Below are positions 1-9,234 of a stretch of DNA of 64,000 nt, in pieces. A program made the position numbers and the translations under genes. This DNA comes from JALOLV01 sp046295175 (GTDB taxonomy: Bacteria > Bacteroidota > Bacteroidia > Cytophagales > Spirosomataceae). The stretch is taken from positions 186,001 to 250,000 of the forward strand of contig JBKBNY010000009.1 of NCBI GenBank assembly GCA_046295175.1. Reading direction: 5' to 3'. The notes below the pieces were generated by a model. The model saw only the letters and a list, made by a program, of their open reading frames with translations, made no database searches and was not told the DNA's origin. Position 1 is the stretch's first letter. Every line of letters starts with the position of its first letter.

Positions 1-336
1 CCTTCGGTACAGAATAATATCCTTCGTTTTGATGTATCGCTCAATGATAAATCCAATAAATTGCTCCGACCAAATATGAAAGTTGAGGTCTATTTGGTTA
101 CAGATGCTAAATCAAAAACTATTAGAGTTGCCAACGGAGCAGCTTTTGGCGGGGCGAGTGTTCAAGATGTTTTTGTTTTGCGAAAAGATGGTAAAGCCGA
201 ACGCCGAACCCTTAAAATTGGACTAACAAATTTTGATTTTGTTGAGATTTTAGACGGAATAAATGCGGGTGAAACCGTGATAATTAGCGATTTAAGTAAG
301 TATAAAAACGCTACTGAGTTAGAGATTCAACAATAA
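1..336 (+). CDS. Periplasmic adaptor subunit of an efflux transporter (C-terminal part)
   Basis: The reading frame is open from the first base of the window, so the gene is cut at its 5' end and only the last 111 residues are present. They look like the C-terminal beta-barrel and membrane-proximal domain of an RND/MacA-type membrane fusion protein: a barrel segment with the L-R-P-N-M-K-V turn, then a strand-rich stretch ending with the G-I-N-A-G-E-T-V-I pattern usual in this family. A TolC-like gene follows 5 bp later and then an ABC ATPase and two permeases, so the protein most likely links an inner-membrane ABC pump to an outer-membrane channel. Family assignment is good; the substrate is unknown. 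Confidence 0.8.
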   Translation, partial: PSVQNNILRFDVSLNDKSNKLLRPNMKVEVYLVTDAKSKTIRVANGAAFGGASVQDVFVLRKDGKAERRTLKIGLTNFDFVEILDGINAGETVIISDLSKYKNATELEIQQ

Positions 337-341
337 CCACA

Positions 342-1817
342 ATGACTAATATGAACACTAAATTTGAAAAAGCTATTATACTTTCGTCTGGGTTATTGTT
401 TCTAAATTTTAGCATCAACGCCCAAACCAAACTTACGCTCGAAGAAGTCGTAGAAATGGCAAAAAGCCAGTCGATTGCGGCTCGTCAGGCGGCTACCACT
501 CGTGAAACTAAATACTGGGAGTTTCGGACATTTCAATCCAATTACAAACCGCAACTCAAACTTGAAGGCAATTTGCCCGCTTTTTCGAGGGCTTTTAGAG
601 AGGTTACGCAACCCGACGGAACAATTCAGTTTCAACCGATTCGGTCTAACAACTCATCGCTGAATCTATCGCTTTTGCAGTCGGTGACTCAAACGGGTGG
701 AAAAATTTATGCCACGACACAATTGCAGCGATTCGATGATTTCCAACGAAAAAATACACTTTATAACGGAACTCCGTTTGGAATTGGCTATGAGCAACCC
801 CTTTTTAGATTTAATTCTTTGAAATGGGATAAGAAAATCGAGCCATTGAAATTTGACGAAAGCAAACAAACTTATATCGAATCGCTCGAAAGAATTGCCA
901 TTAATGCTACTCAGTTTTATTTTGAGTTGCTGATTGCTCAAGTGAATTTGCAAATTGCCGAAACTAATTTATCGAATACCGAAAACATTCTAAAAATCGC
1001 CAATGAAAAATTCGATATTGGAAAAAACACCCGCAATGAAATCTTGCAAATTGAACTTGAAATCTTGAAAGCAAAAAAGGCAGTTGGCACAGCAAAACGT
1101 GATTTAGAGATAGCAACTCTCAACCTCAAAGCCTATGCAGGTTTACAAAATGAAAGCAAAATAGAATTGAATATCCCAACTCAATTGTCGTCGGTTTCAA
1201 TCAATTCTCAGCGAGCCTTAGAAGAAGCATTCGAGAATCGTGCCGATGCGATAAGTTTTAAAAGACAAATTCTTGAAGCCGAAAAAGTAGTCGATAAAGC
1301 AATTGGTGACAATGGCTTAAATGCTACATTATCAGCTACTTATGGTTTTTCTAATCGAGGATTGACCCTTTCGGAATTGTATGCAACACCCAAAAGTCAA
1401 CAAACGGTTGAATTACAATTAGATATTCCGATTTTAGATTGGGGACGTTCAAAATCTCGTTTGAAAACTGCCGAAGCTCAACGCAAATTGGCCGAATATA
1501 CGGTAGAGCAAGACAAACAGAATTTCAGACAACAAATTTACACACAGGTTACACTTTTTGAGATGCTCAAAGAGCAACTTTCGCTAACCGAACAAGCAGA
1601 TAAAATTGCCTCCGAAAAGTTTAAAATCGCCAATGAGAGATACATTTTGGGTAATCTTAGTATTACTGATTTGAGTATTTCGATTCAAGAAAAAGACCAA
1701 GCCAAGCGAGATTACATCGGAGCATTGAGAGATTATTGGGGAGCATACTATCAACTACGCCGTTTAACGCTTTTCGATTTCGAGCGAAACGCCAAAATCA
1801 GTTATCCAATCCAGTAA
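342..1817 (+). CDS. TolC family outer membrane efflux protein
   Basis: The 491-residue protein has an N-terminal signal peptide ending near I-N-A-Q and two repeated halves rich in long amphipathic helices, the layout of TolC/OEP channels. It would form the outer-membrane and periplasmic tunnel of a tripartite pump. It starts 5 bp after the adaptor gene and is followed 34 bp later by an ABC ATPase, so all are likely one operon. The ATG at 342 is used; an ATG at 351 is an alternative that also keeps the signal peptide. The second half contains the I-L-D-W-G segment common in TolC relatives. Transported substrate cannot be told from the sequence. Confidence 0.88.
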   Translation: MTNMNTKFEKAIILSSGLLFLNFSINAQTKLTLEEVVEMAKSQSIAARQAATTRETKYWEFRTFQSNYKPQLKLEGNLPAFSRAFREVTQPDGTIQFQPIRSNNSSLNLSLLQSVTQTGGKIYATTQLQRFDDFQRKNTLYNGTPFGIGYEQPLFRFNSLKWDKKIEPLKFDESKQTYIESLERIAINATQFYFELLIAQVNLQIAETNLSNTENILKIANEKFDIGKNTRNEILQIELEILKAKKAVGTAKRDLEIATLNLKAYAGLQNESKIELNIPTQLSSVSINSQRALEEAFENRADAISFKRQILEAEKVVDKAIGDNGLNATLSATYGFSNRGLTLSELYATPKSQQTVELQLDIPILDWGRSKSRLKTAEAQRKLAEYTVEQDKQNFRQQIYTQVTLFEMLKEQLSLTEQADKIASEKFKIANERYILGNLSITDLSISIQEKDQAKRDYIGALRDYWGAYYQLRRLTLFDFERNAKISYPIQ

Positions 1818-1851
1818 ATTTTAGTAAAACACCTAAATATTATACATAGAA

Positions 1852-2517
1852 ATGATTACACTACAAAACATTGAAAAAGTCTATCGAACAAGTACAATCG
1901 AAACTCTTGCTTTGAATAACATCAATCTGACCGTCGAAAAAGGGGAGTTTTTATCAATCATGGGGCCATCGGGTTGTGGTAAAAGTACATTGCTCAATGT
2001 GATGGGTTTGCTCGATGAACCCTCAAAAGGTGATGTCAAAATCGATGGTAAAAGAGCCAGCGGACTGCCAGATAAGGAGCTTTCGAGGTTTAGAAATGAA
2101 AAACTTGGTTTTGTTTTTCAAAGCTACCATTTGATTAACGATTTGCCAGTTTTAGACAACGTAGAGTTGCCTTTGCTTTATCGTAAAATTTCGGGAAGCG
2201 AAAGAAGGAAATTAGCCATTGAGGCACTCGAAAAAGTGGGTTTAAGCAACCGTATGAAGCATTACCCTTCGCAGCTTTCGGGTGGGCAACGCCAAAGAGT
2301 GGCTATCGCGAGGGCTATTATTGGTAAGCCAGCAATCATATTAGCCGATGAACCAACCGGTAACCTCGACAGTACAATGGGAAATGAGATTATGGACATT
2401 TTGATGAGTCTCAACAAAAACGAAGGTACGACAATCGTAATGGTAACGCACGACGAAAATATGTCTAAAAAAACTGACCGATTGGTTCGACTTTTTGATG
2501 GAAGTCAAGTAATGTGA
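1852..2517 (+). CDS. MacB/LolD-type ABC transporter ATP-binding protein
   Basis: This 221-residue protein is a complete nucleotide-binding domain of the LolD/MacB/FtsE group. Visible motifs are Walker A (GPSGCGKST), Q-loop (VFQSYHL), signature (LSGGQRQR), Walker B (ILADEPTGNLD) and the H-loop in VMVTHDE. The sequence after the Q-loop (LPVLDNVELPL) is typical of this group. It should power the two FtsX-like permeases encoded directly downstream. In MacB itself ATPase and permease are fused; here they are separate, as is frequent in Bacteroidota. All catalytic residues are present, in contrast to the exporter at 17781-19934. Confidence 0.93.
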   Translation: MITLQNIEKVYRTSTIETLALNNINLTVEKGEFLSIMGPSGCGKSTLLNVMGLLDEPSKGDVKIDGKRASGLPDKELSRFRNEKLGFVFQSYHLINDLPVLDNVELPLLYRKISGSERRKLAIEALEKVGLSNRMKHYPSQLSGGQRQRVAIARAIIGKPAIILADEPTGNLDSTMGNEIMDILMSLNKNEGTTIVMVTHDENMSKKTDRLVRLFDGSQVM

Positions 2518-2579
2518 TGAATTTTTGTAACAAAAACGATTCACAAATAACTCATTTACGTTTAAAAACTTTATGAAAA

Positions 2580-3818
2580 ATGCTTAAAAACTATTTAAAA
2601 ATAACAATTGCGGTGCTTAAACGTCGAAAATTTTTTACGTTTATCAGCCTATTCGGGATAAGCATGACCCTTACAATTTTGGTTGTGGTTACGTCATTCT
2701 TAGACCACCTTTTTTCGGCGGGTTATCCTGAAATCAATCGCGAAAAATCACTTTACTCGGTGACAATAGAACAGATTGATACCAAAAATCAAGGTCAACA
2801 ATCGGGGCCAATGAGCTTTTCATTCATCAATAAATATATCAAAAGCCTCAAGTCACCAGCCAAAGTTTCTTTAACTTCGATGGTATCTACGGCCAATATG
2901 TATCGAGACAATAAGAAAATTAGGGTATTTTTTAAATACACCGACGCTGAATTTTGGGAGATTCACCAATTCGATTTTCTTGAAGGTAAGCCCTATTCTA
3001 AAAGAGACATTGAAAATAACGAATTTGGGGTTGTTATAAACGAAGATTTACGAGACAAATACTTCGGGAATGGCGTTTCTTGTATCGGTAAAACAATTGA
3101 TTTAGATAACCAAAAACACAAAATTGTGGGCGTAGTGAAAGGTGTACCGATTACCCGACCGCATACTTCGGCTGATATTTATTTACCGTATAATACAACT
3201 AAAGAAGACCTAAAAGACCCGAATTATCGAGGTTCGTTTGCGGCTATTGTTTTGGCAAAAAATGAGAATGATTTACCCAAAATCAAGGCTGAATTTGCCG
3301 AAGTTGCTCGTAAAATCCCGATTGTATCACAGGGCGGTTTTAATCCTGATAAAATCATTGTCAGACTTGATGACTACGTAGAAAGTTTTGTAAAAAACTT
3401 GTTTCGCCGTGATGACAATACCACAATTTTGTATTCGTCACTGGTGTTAATTGCATTGGTTTTTATGTCATTACCAGCAATAAACTTGATAAATATTAAC
3501 ACGAGCCGAATCCTTGAAAGGGCTTCAGAGATTGGTATTCGTAAGGCTTTTGGGGCATCATCAAAGGTATTGGTTGGGCAATTTGTCGTTGAGAATATCT
3601 TCTTAACATTGATTGGCGGGTTCATCGCTATTATTTTCTCATTCTTGATAATTCTGTACATCAATTCAAGTCAAATTATCCCAAATTCTGATTTAGAAAT
3701 CAACTGGAAAGTTCTTGGAATCGCCATGATTGCGAGCTTGATATTTGGTTTATTATCAGGGGTTTATCCTGCTTGGAGAATGTCTAAAATGCACATTGTA
3801 GATGCTTTGAAAGCATAA
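2580..3818 (+). CDS. ABC transporter permease, FtsX/MacB type (first)
   Basis: The 412-residue protein has the MacB-permease layout: one N-terminal membrane helix (about residues 17-45), a large periplasmic MacB_PCD domain (about 46-280), then three C-terminal membrane helices with the FtsX signature E-I-G-I-R-K-A-F-G-A. It pairs with the ATPase 62 bp upstream and with a second permease 26 bp downstream, so the pump is probably a heterodimer. Export of a peptide, lipid or drug across the envelope via the TolC-like channel is inferred from the operon; the substrate is not known. Confidence 0.9.
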   Translation: MLKNYLKITIAVLKRRKFFTFISLFGISMTLTILVVVTSFLDHLFSAGYPEINREKSLYSVTIEQIDTKNQGQQSGPMSFSFINKYIKSLKSPAKVSLTSMVSTANMYRDNKKIRVFFKYTDAEFWEIHQFDFLEGKPYSKRDIENNEFGVVINEDLRDKYFGNGVSCIGKTIDLDNQKHKIVGVVKGVPITRPHTSADIYLPYNTTKEDLKDPNYRGSFAAIVLAKNENDLPKIKAEFAEVARKIPIVSQGGFNPDKIIVRLDDYVESFVKNLFRRDDNTTILYSSLVLIALVFMSLPAINLININTSRILERASEIGIRKAFGASSKVLVGQFVVENIFLTLIGGFIAIIFSFLIILYINSSQIIPNSDLEINWKVLGIAMIASLIFGLLSGVYPAWRMSKMHIVDALKA

Positions 3819-3844
3819 ATTTATCCAATAAAAATTCTAAAATT

Positions 3845-4999
3845 ATGTTGAAGCACTTATTTAAACTCATCTGGAAAAAGAAAAAGAGCAGTGCATTGAT
3901 GATGCTCGAAATCTTTGTTTCGTTTTTGATACTCTTCGCCGTTTCTACATTGGCGGTTTATAATATTACCAATTATTCAAATCCTTCGGGTATTAAATCA
4001 GAGAATGTGTGGGCCGTTTATTTCAATTTTAATACCGAAAATGACAGTTTACGCTCAATTTACAAGGATTTGGTAAAGCAAAAATTAAAAAATTATAAGG
4101 AAGTAGAATCATTCTCTTATGTCTCAAACAATATTCCGTTTTCATTCAGTACATCAAACTGGGGGATTGAAAACAACGGAAAAAAAGTCTTGTGTGATGT
4201 TGTAAACGTAGAACTCGATTTCCAGCAAATCCTCGGTATCGAAGTAACCGAAGGGCGTTGGTTTACCAAAGCCGATTTTGTTAGTAAAAATAAGCCAATT
4301 GTGATTTCAAGAAAAGCGAAAGACGAACTTTTTGGTAACGAAAAGGCCGTCGGTAAGGTTATTGGCAAAGATACCAAACAGTTAGTAATTGGAATTGTGG
4401 ATAACTATAAACACACAAGCGATTTCCAAGAATTATCGGCAACGGTTTTTCAACTATCCGAAAAATGGGATTCTGATATGGTATTGAGGGTCAAACCTGG
4501 AACTGATGCTGATTTTGAAAACAAAATGACTAAAGAATTGCTAAATCTTGGCAAAGATTGGAGTGTGGAGGTTCAGCAAATGGAATCGATGAAAGAAAGT
4601 AAAAATAAATTTGTTTTGATTCCGATTTTGGTACTATTCATTATCTCAGGATTCTTAATTTTTAATGTTACACTCGGTCTTTTTGGAGTACTTTTTCAAA
4701 CAATTAGCCAACGTAAACAAGAAATCGGAATTCGTCGAGCAATCGGAGCTAATCAAAACCACATATTGTGGCATTTCATTGGCGAAACTGCCGTTATTGC
4801 TACGTTTGGAGTTGTACTTGGGCTATTTTTTGCCATTCAGTTTCCTTTGTTAAATGTTTTTGACTTATCGGCCAATACCTATCTGTTAGGAATACTATTT
4901 GCAATAATTTTCATTTATATTTTAGTGGTTATTTGTGCTTTTTTACCGAGTAAACAGGCCTCGCAGATTTATCCTGCAATGGCTTTGCACGAGGGTTAA
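3845..4999 (+). CDS. ABC transporter permease, FtsX/MacB type (second)
   Basis: A 384-residue second permease with the same layout as the gene before it: N-terminal membrane helix, periplasmic domain, and a C-terminal three-helix FtsX domain containing K-Q-E-I-G-I-R-R-A-I-G. It is clearly diverged from the first permease in the periplasmic part, which fits an asymmetric dimer rather than a recent duplication. It is the last gene of the efflux operon; a 17-bp inverted repeat follows at 5042-5086. Confidence 0.9.
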   Translation: MLKHLFKLIWKKKKSSALMMLEIFVSFLILFAVSTLAVYNITNYSNPSGIKSENVWAVYFNFNTENDSLRSIYKDLVKQKLKNYKEVESFSYVSNNIPFSFSTSNWGIENNGKKVLCDVVNVELDFQQILGIEVTEGRWFTKADFVSKNKPIVISRKAKDELFGNEKAVGKVIGKDTKQLVIGIVDNYKHTSDFQELSATVFQLSEKWDSDMVLRVKPGTDADFENKMTKELLNLGKDWSVEVQQMESMKESKNKFVLIPILVLFIISGFLIFNVTLGLFGVLFQTISQRKQEIGIRRAIGANQNHILWHFIGETAVIATFGVVLGLFFAIQFPLLNVFDLSANTYLLGILFAIIFIYILVVICAFLPSKQASQIYPAMALHEG

Positions 5000-5041
5000 T
5001 TTGATGAATGGTTGTAACCTAAAACATGAATACTACATCAA

Positions 5042-5086
5042 AGAAATAATTGTGATACATCTTTTACTCGTATCATAATTATTTCT
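5042..5086. repeat. 17-bp inverted repeat after the efflux operon
   Basis: The arms at 5042-5058 and 5070-5086 are complementary at 16 of 17 positions, the exception being a possible G-U pair in RNA, with an 11-base loop. There is no T-run after it, so it is not a classic intrinsic terminator. It could be an operator, an RNA stabilising hairpin at the 3' end of the efflux mRNA, or a 5' leader hairpin of the serine hydrolase gene whose ATG is 25 bp downstream. Confidence 0.6.
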
Positions 5087-5110
5087 CATTCATCAACATT
5101 TAAATTAATT

Positions 5111-6184
5111 ATGAATAAGCTCAAAATAATCATTCTTTTAGTATTTATCGTTTCGACAAATCTGGTTTTCTCACAACAATTAGAAAGAAGCGTAGATAGT
5201 CTTATTTCCAATACATTTACTGATAAAAATGGACCAGGCGGCGTTTTTATGATTGCTAAAAATAGGAAAGTCGTTTATCAAAAAGCAGTAGGTAAAGCAA
5301 ATTTAGAACTCAATGTAGATTTAACGCCCAATCATGTTTTTCAGATTGGGTCCATGACCAAACAGTTTACTGCAATTGCAATTCTGATTTTAGAAGAACA
5401 AGGAAAATTAAGCTTAAATGATGCTATCCTTAAATTTGTTCCCGATTTTCCTAACGGAGATAAAATTACAATTCATCATTTGCTCACTCATACTTCTGGA
5501 ATCAAAGATTTTACCAAAATGAAAGCACTTCGTGAAATCGCCCAAAAAGATATGACGCCCAAAATGATGGTGGATTTCTTTATGAACGAAGCAATAGATT
5601 TTGCTCCCGGAGAAAAATTTGATTACAACAATTCTGGATACGTTCTTTTAGGTCATATTGTAGAGGTGGCTTCTGGTGAGACCTACGAAGATTTTATTAA
5701 GAAGAATATTTTCATCAAAGCAGGAATGCAGCATTCTTACTACAATAGCGATAGGCAAGTAATCATAAACCGAGCCTATGGCTATCATAAAAAAGGAGAG
5801 TCGTACGTAAACAAAACGATTATTAATTACAGTGTTCCGTTTTCGTCTGGCTCGCTGATGTCAACCGTGGGTGATATGCTAAAATGGCAAAACGCATTAA
5901 ATAATAATACAATTCTTGGGTCTGAAACTGCTAAAAAAGCCTTCACAAAATACAAATTGAATAATGGTGAAGAATTTACCTATGGCTACGGATGGCATTT
6001 ACGAGAAATGAATGGAGTACCCACACGCGAACATGGTGGGAGTATCTTTGCATTTAAATCGATGGGAGTTTACATTCCGAGCCAAGATTTGTACGTGGTC
6101 GGATTTACAAATTGTGATTGTAACTCTCCGACCCAATTAACTCAAGAAATTGCTAAATTAGCTCTCCAAAATCTTAAAAATTAG
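5111..6184 (+). CDS. Secreted serine hydrolase, beta-lactamase/PBP family (S12-like)
   Basis: The 357-residue protein has a signal peptide ending near F-S-Q and a beta-lactamase/AmpC-type fold. Catalytic motifs are visible: S-M-T-K (S81, K84), Y-N-N (Y172, N174) and a C-terminal H-G-G in place of K-T-G. Family members are D-alanyl peptidases, esterases or amidases; the H-G-G form is common in Bacteroidota serine hydrolases, and substrate cannot be inferred. It lies between the efflux operon and its probable two-component system, all on the plus strand, and may be co-regulated with them. Confidence 0.88.
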   Translation: MNKLKIIILLVFIVSTNLVFSQQLERSVDSLISNTFTDKNGPGGVFMIAKNRKVVYQKAVGKANLELNVDLTPNHVFQIGSMTKQFTAIAILILEEQGKLSLNDAILKFVPDFPNGDKITIHHLLTHTSGIKDFTKMKALREIAQKDMTPKMMVDFFMNEAIDFAPGEKFDYNNSGYVLLGHIVEVASGETYEDFIKKNIFIKAGMQHSYYNSDRQVIINRAYGYHKKGESYVNKTIINYSVPFSSGSLMSTVGDMLKWQNALNNNTILGSETAKKAFTKYKLNNGEEFTYGYGWHLREMNGVPTREHGGSIFAFKSMGVYIPSQDLYVVGFTNCDCNSPTQLTQEIAKLALQNLKN

Positions 6185-6235
6185 AAGATTGGATTTCTTC
6201 GATTCGAAATCCATAAATTTGGTAAATTTATTTGT

Positions 6236-7615
6236 ATGGTTCTGATAATTGATGATGATATAGCCGTTCGGACTTCGCTTTCGTTGCTCCTCAAAAAAGA
6301 AGGATTTGAGGTTGCTACGGCCGATAATCCCGAAAAAGCAATTGATATTGTCCAAAATTCTGTTGTTGAGTTAATAATACTCGATATGAATTTCACAAAC
6401 GACACATCGGGCGATGACGGAATCAAATTATTGACCAAAATAAAGAAAATCAATGTTGAGATTCCTGTTATATTGATTACTGGTTGGGCTACAATAGATT
6501 TGGCAGTAAAAGGAATGAAATTAGGTGCCAGCGATTTTATCAACAAACCCTGGCAAAATGCCCATTTAATGCAGTCGATTCGTACCATTTTGAGTATGAA
6601 TCGACCGCAAGAACCCCAAGACCGACAAAAACTTAATCGCCGCAAATTAGACTCAAAATATGATTTTTCGAATATCATCGGCGAGAACGAATCGCTATTA
6701 AACGTTCTTGAAACAATCGGACGAGTAGCAGCAACTGATGCCTCTGTTTTGATAATGGGCGATAGTGGTACGGGTAAAGAATTAATTGCTGAGGCCATCC
6801 ATGTAAATAGTTTAAGATTCAAAAGACCATTTATTAAGGTTAATTTGGGGGGAATTTCGAGTTCACTTTTTGAATCTGAAATGTTTGGACACATCCGAGG
6901 GGCATTTACCGATGCTAAATTTGACCGAATGGGACGCTTTGAAATGGCTAATCGAGGAACCATTTTCTTAGATGAAATCGGCGAACTCGAAATGAGTAGT
7001 CAAGTGAAACTACTGCGGGTTTTGCAAGACCGAACTTTTGAGCCACTCGGAAGCAGTCGCACTAAATCTTTAGATGTCAGAATAGTTTGTGCCACCAATA
7101 AAAATCTCGAAGAGATGGTTGCAAACGGAACATTTAGAGAAGACCTGTTTTATCGAATTAACCTCATAACGGTTCGGCTGCCATCCTTGCAAGAACGCCC
7201 CGATGATATTCCGCTTTTGGTTAATTTTTTTGTTAATAATCTCAAAGAAATTTACAATAGACCATTGCTTCAAGTGAGCAAAGATGCATTGAAATGGCTC
7301 AAACAACTCAATCTATCGGGCAATATCCGCCAATTAAAAAATTTGGTAGAACGCACAATCCTGATTTCGAGTAATGATTCTTTAGAAATTACTGATTTTC
7401 AACAAAACATTGCCTTTGAAAGTAAAGGGACAAATACTAAGTTTCCGCAAGTGGGTAGTATGACTCTCGAAGAAATGGAGATTGCGATGATTAAGCAAGC
7501 AATGGATTTCCACAACGGAAAAGTTGTCAGAGTTGCCAAATCTTTAGGCCTGACCCGAAGTGCGTTGTATAGGAGGTTAGAAAAATTTAACATACCTTTT
7601 GCCGACGAAAACTAA
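6236..7615 (+). CDS. Sigma-54 dependent response regulator (NtrC family)
   Basis: Domains in order in 459 residues: receiver (1-120, phosphorylation site D50, conserved lysine K104), AAA+ sigma-54 activator domain (about 145-375) with Walker A GDSGTGKE at 175-182 and Walker B FLDE, then a Fis-type helix-turn-helix near 420-455. The sigma-54 contact loop is GAFTDA (222-227) instead of the canonical GAFTGA, a variant seen in Bacteroidota homologues. It should activate sigma-54 promoters when phosphorylated by the kinase encoded 5 bp downstream. Targets are probably the neighbouring efflux genes, by context only; no clear -24/-12 promoter was found within the window. Confidence 0.93.
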   Translation: MVLIIDDDIAVRTSLSLLLKKEGFEVATADNPEKAIDIVQNSVVELIILDMNFTNDTSGDDGIKLLTKIKKINVEIPVILITGWATIDLAVKGMKLGASDFINKPWQNAHLMQSIRTILSMNRPQEPQDRQKLNRRKLDSKYDFSNIIGENESLLNVLETIGRVAATDASVLIMGDSGTGKELIAEAIHVNSLRFKRPFIKVNLGGISSSLFESEMFGHIRGAFTDAKFDRMGRFEMANRGTIFLDEIGELEMSSQVKLLRVLQDRTFEPLGSSRTKSLDVRIVCATNKNLEEMVANGTFREDLFYRINLITVRLPSLQERPDDIPLLVNFFVNNLKEIYNRPLLQVSKDALKWLKQLNLSGNIRQLKNLVERTILISSNDSLEITDFQQNIAFESKGTNTKFPQVGSMTLEEMEIAMIKQAMDFHNGKVVRVAKSLGLTRSALYRRLEKFNIPFADEN

Positions 7616-7620
7616 ACTTT

Positions 7621-8868
7621 ATGAGTTTACGCACAAAATTTATTGTTTTTGTTGTACTTCTGCACGCCATTACCATTGGTTTGAGTTTCTATGTCTTCAA
7701 ATCCGAGAAAATTCTTTTCATTTTTTCTGAGATTTTTATTCTGATTTCGCTCTTTATTTCGTGGCAACTTTATCAGCAACTTATTCAGCCAATTTCGTTT
7801 TTGATGTCGGGAGCAAACGCCATCAAAGACCGTGATTTTAATGTAAAATTCCTCAAAACGGGGCGTTACGAAATGGATGAATTGATTGAGGTTTATAACC
7901 AGATGATTGATGAAATCAGACACGAACGGACCCAACAAGAAGAACAACATTATTTTCTCGAAAAACTCGTAAAAACCTCTCCAACTGGAATCATTATTTT
8001 TGATTACGATGGCAAAATCATGGCAATAAATCCACGAGCCGAAAGTATCATTTCGAGAGTTCCGATACTCGAAACCATCAAAAGTATTCCCGAAAAGCAA
8101 GTGGATGGCGAAACTTTCTACCACAACGGTGAGACCTATAAAATCCAAAAAGCTCAGTTTATCGACCGTGGATTTCCACGCTTTTTTGTGATGATTGAAG
8201 AGCTCACTACACAAATATTAGCAGCAGAAAAAAAGGCTTATGGGAAAGTCATCCGGATGATGGCTCATGAAGTAAATAACTCGATTGGGGCTGTAAACTC
8301 GATAATTGACACGACTCTCCAACTCCAAAATGAAGATTCTGAAATCAGAGAAGCTTTGCAGATTGCCATTGAACGAAACAACAATCTAAACTATTTCATG
8401 CGAAATTTTGCCGATGTTGTTCGTTTACCCGAGCCGCGACTCGAAAGAACCGATTTAATAGTTACAATCAGAAAAGTAATAAAATTGATTGAATTCAGGT
8501 TATTGAATAAAAAAATCAACCTCCATTTTGAAGAATATCCCGAAACGTTTTTTATCAATATTGATGTTCAACAGTTTGAACAAGTGTTGATTAATATCAT
8601 CAAAAATGCAATTGAATCTATTGAAAATGAAGGCGAAATTTTGATTAAATTATCTAAAAAGAATAAATCTCTACAAATTATTGATAATGGCAAGGGCGTG
8701 CCTCAAGGTATTGAAAGCCAGCTATTTACGCCATTTTTTACTACTAAAAAAGATGGCCAAGGGATTGGACTAACATTAATTCGTGAAATTTTGGTGAATC
8801 ATGGTTTTGAATTTTCTTTGAAGACTTTTTCGGAGAATAAGACTATATTTGAGATAAAATTTGAGTAA
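7621..8868 (+). CDS. Sensor histidine kinase, NtrB/NtrY-like
   Basis: The 415-residue protein has two membrane helices at the N-terminus (about 5-25 and 30-50) with almost no periplasmic loop, a HAMP-like linker (52-105), a PAS domain (about 107-200), the dimerisation/phosphoacceptor box M-M-A-H-E-V-N-N with H216, and an HATPase domain containing the N box (IIKNAIESI), I-D-N-G-K-G and G-Q-G-I-G-L-T. It starts 5 bp after the sigma-54 regulator and is its likely partner. The lack of an extracellular sensor domain suggests it senses within the membrane or through PAS. Confidence 0.92.
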   Translation: MSLRTKFIVFVVLLHAITIGLSFYVFKSEKILFIFSEIFILISLFISWQLYQQLIQPISFLMSGANAIKDRDFNVKFLKTGRYEMDELIEVYNQMIDEIRHERTQQEEQHYFLEKLVKTSPTGIIIFDYDGKIMAINPRAESIISRVPILETIKSIPEKQVDGETFYHNGETYKIQKAQFIDRGFPRFFVMIEELTTQILAAEKKAYGKVIRMMAHEVNNSIGAVNSIIDTTLQLQNEDSEIREALQIAIERNNNLNYFMRNFADVVRLPEPRLERTDLIVTIRKVIKLIEFRLLNKKINLHFEEYPETFFINIDVQQFEQVLINIIKNAIESIENEGEILIKLSKKNKSLQIIDNGKGVPQGIESQLFTPFFTTKKDGQGIGLTLIREILVNHGFEFSLKTFSENKTIFEIKFE

Positions 8869-8898
8869 GTGATTTCATAGACTAAAAGAAAAACAAGG

Positions 8899-9234
8899 AT
8901 GCCAGCACCAACAAGAGAGGTTAAGAAACTATTCTACACCATTGATGAAGTTGCCAAAAGGTACAAGGTTGATAAATCGAAAATTAGGTATTATGAGGAT
9001 AAATTTGAATTGAAAATCGCCAAAAATCAGTATTCTGGCGAACGCCAATTCACCGAGAGAGACCTTGATATTTTTGATAGAATTTTCTTATTGGTCGAAA
9101 AGGAAAAATATACACTCGAAGGAGCCAAAATCCAGCTTCATAAACGCATGGATGTCGTTGATAAACGCGAGCATTTGATTGATAGATTAGGTAAACTTAA
9201 AGCTTTTTTGAAGACCTTAGAAGAAGAACTTTAA
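8899..9234 (+). CDS. MerR family transcriptional regulator
   Basis: A 111-residue protein with an N-terminal MerR-type winged helix: F-Y-T-I-D-E-V-A at residues 12-19 and the I-R-Y-Y-E segment before the second helix, then a short C-terminal coiled region. There are no clustered cysteines, so a metal sensor is unlikely. It is similar in size to the small MerR regulator commonly encoded with dprA in Bacteroidota. Its TAA stop overlaps the ATG of dprA by one base, implying translational coupling. Confidence 0.88.
   Translation: MPAPTREVKKLFYTIDEVAKRYKVDKSKIRYYEDKFELKIAKNQYSGERQFTERDLDIFDRIFLLVEKEKYTLEGAKIQLHKRMDVVDKREHLIDRLGKLKAFLKTLEEEL

Noticed and set aside
6181..6963. Long open frame on the minus strand opposite the sigma-54 regulator
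   Set aside because: It is antisense to a well-conserved gene, has Ser/Ile/Arg-rich composition and no family match.
7627..8214. Open frame of 195 codons on the minus strand opposite the histidine kinase
   Set aside because: Antisense to conserved HAMP/PAS coding sequence and rich in Phe, Asn and His, as expected for a shadow frame.
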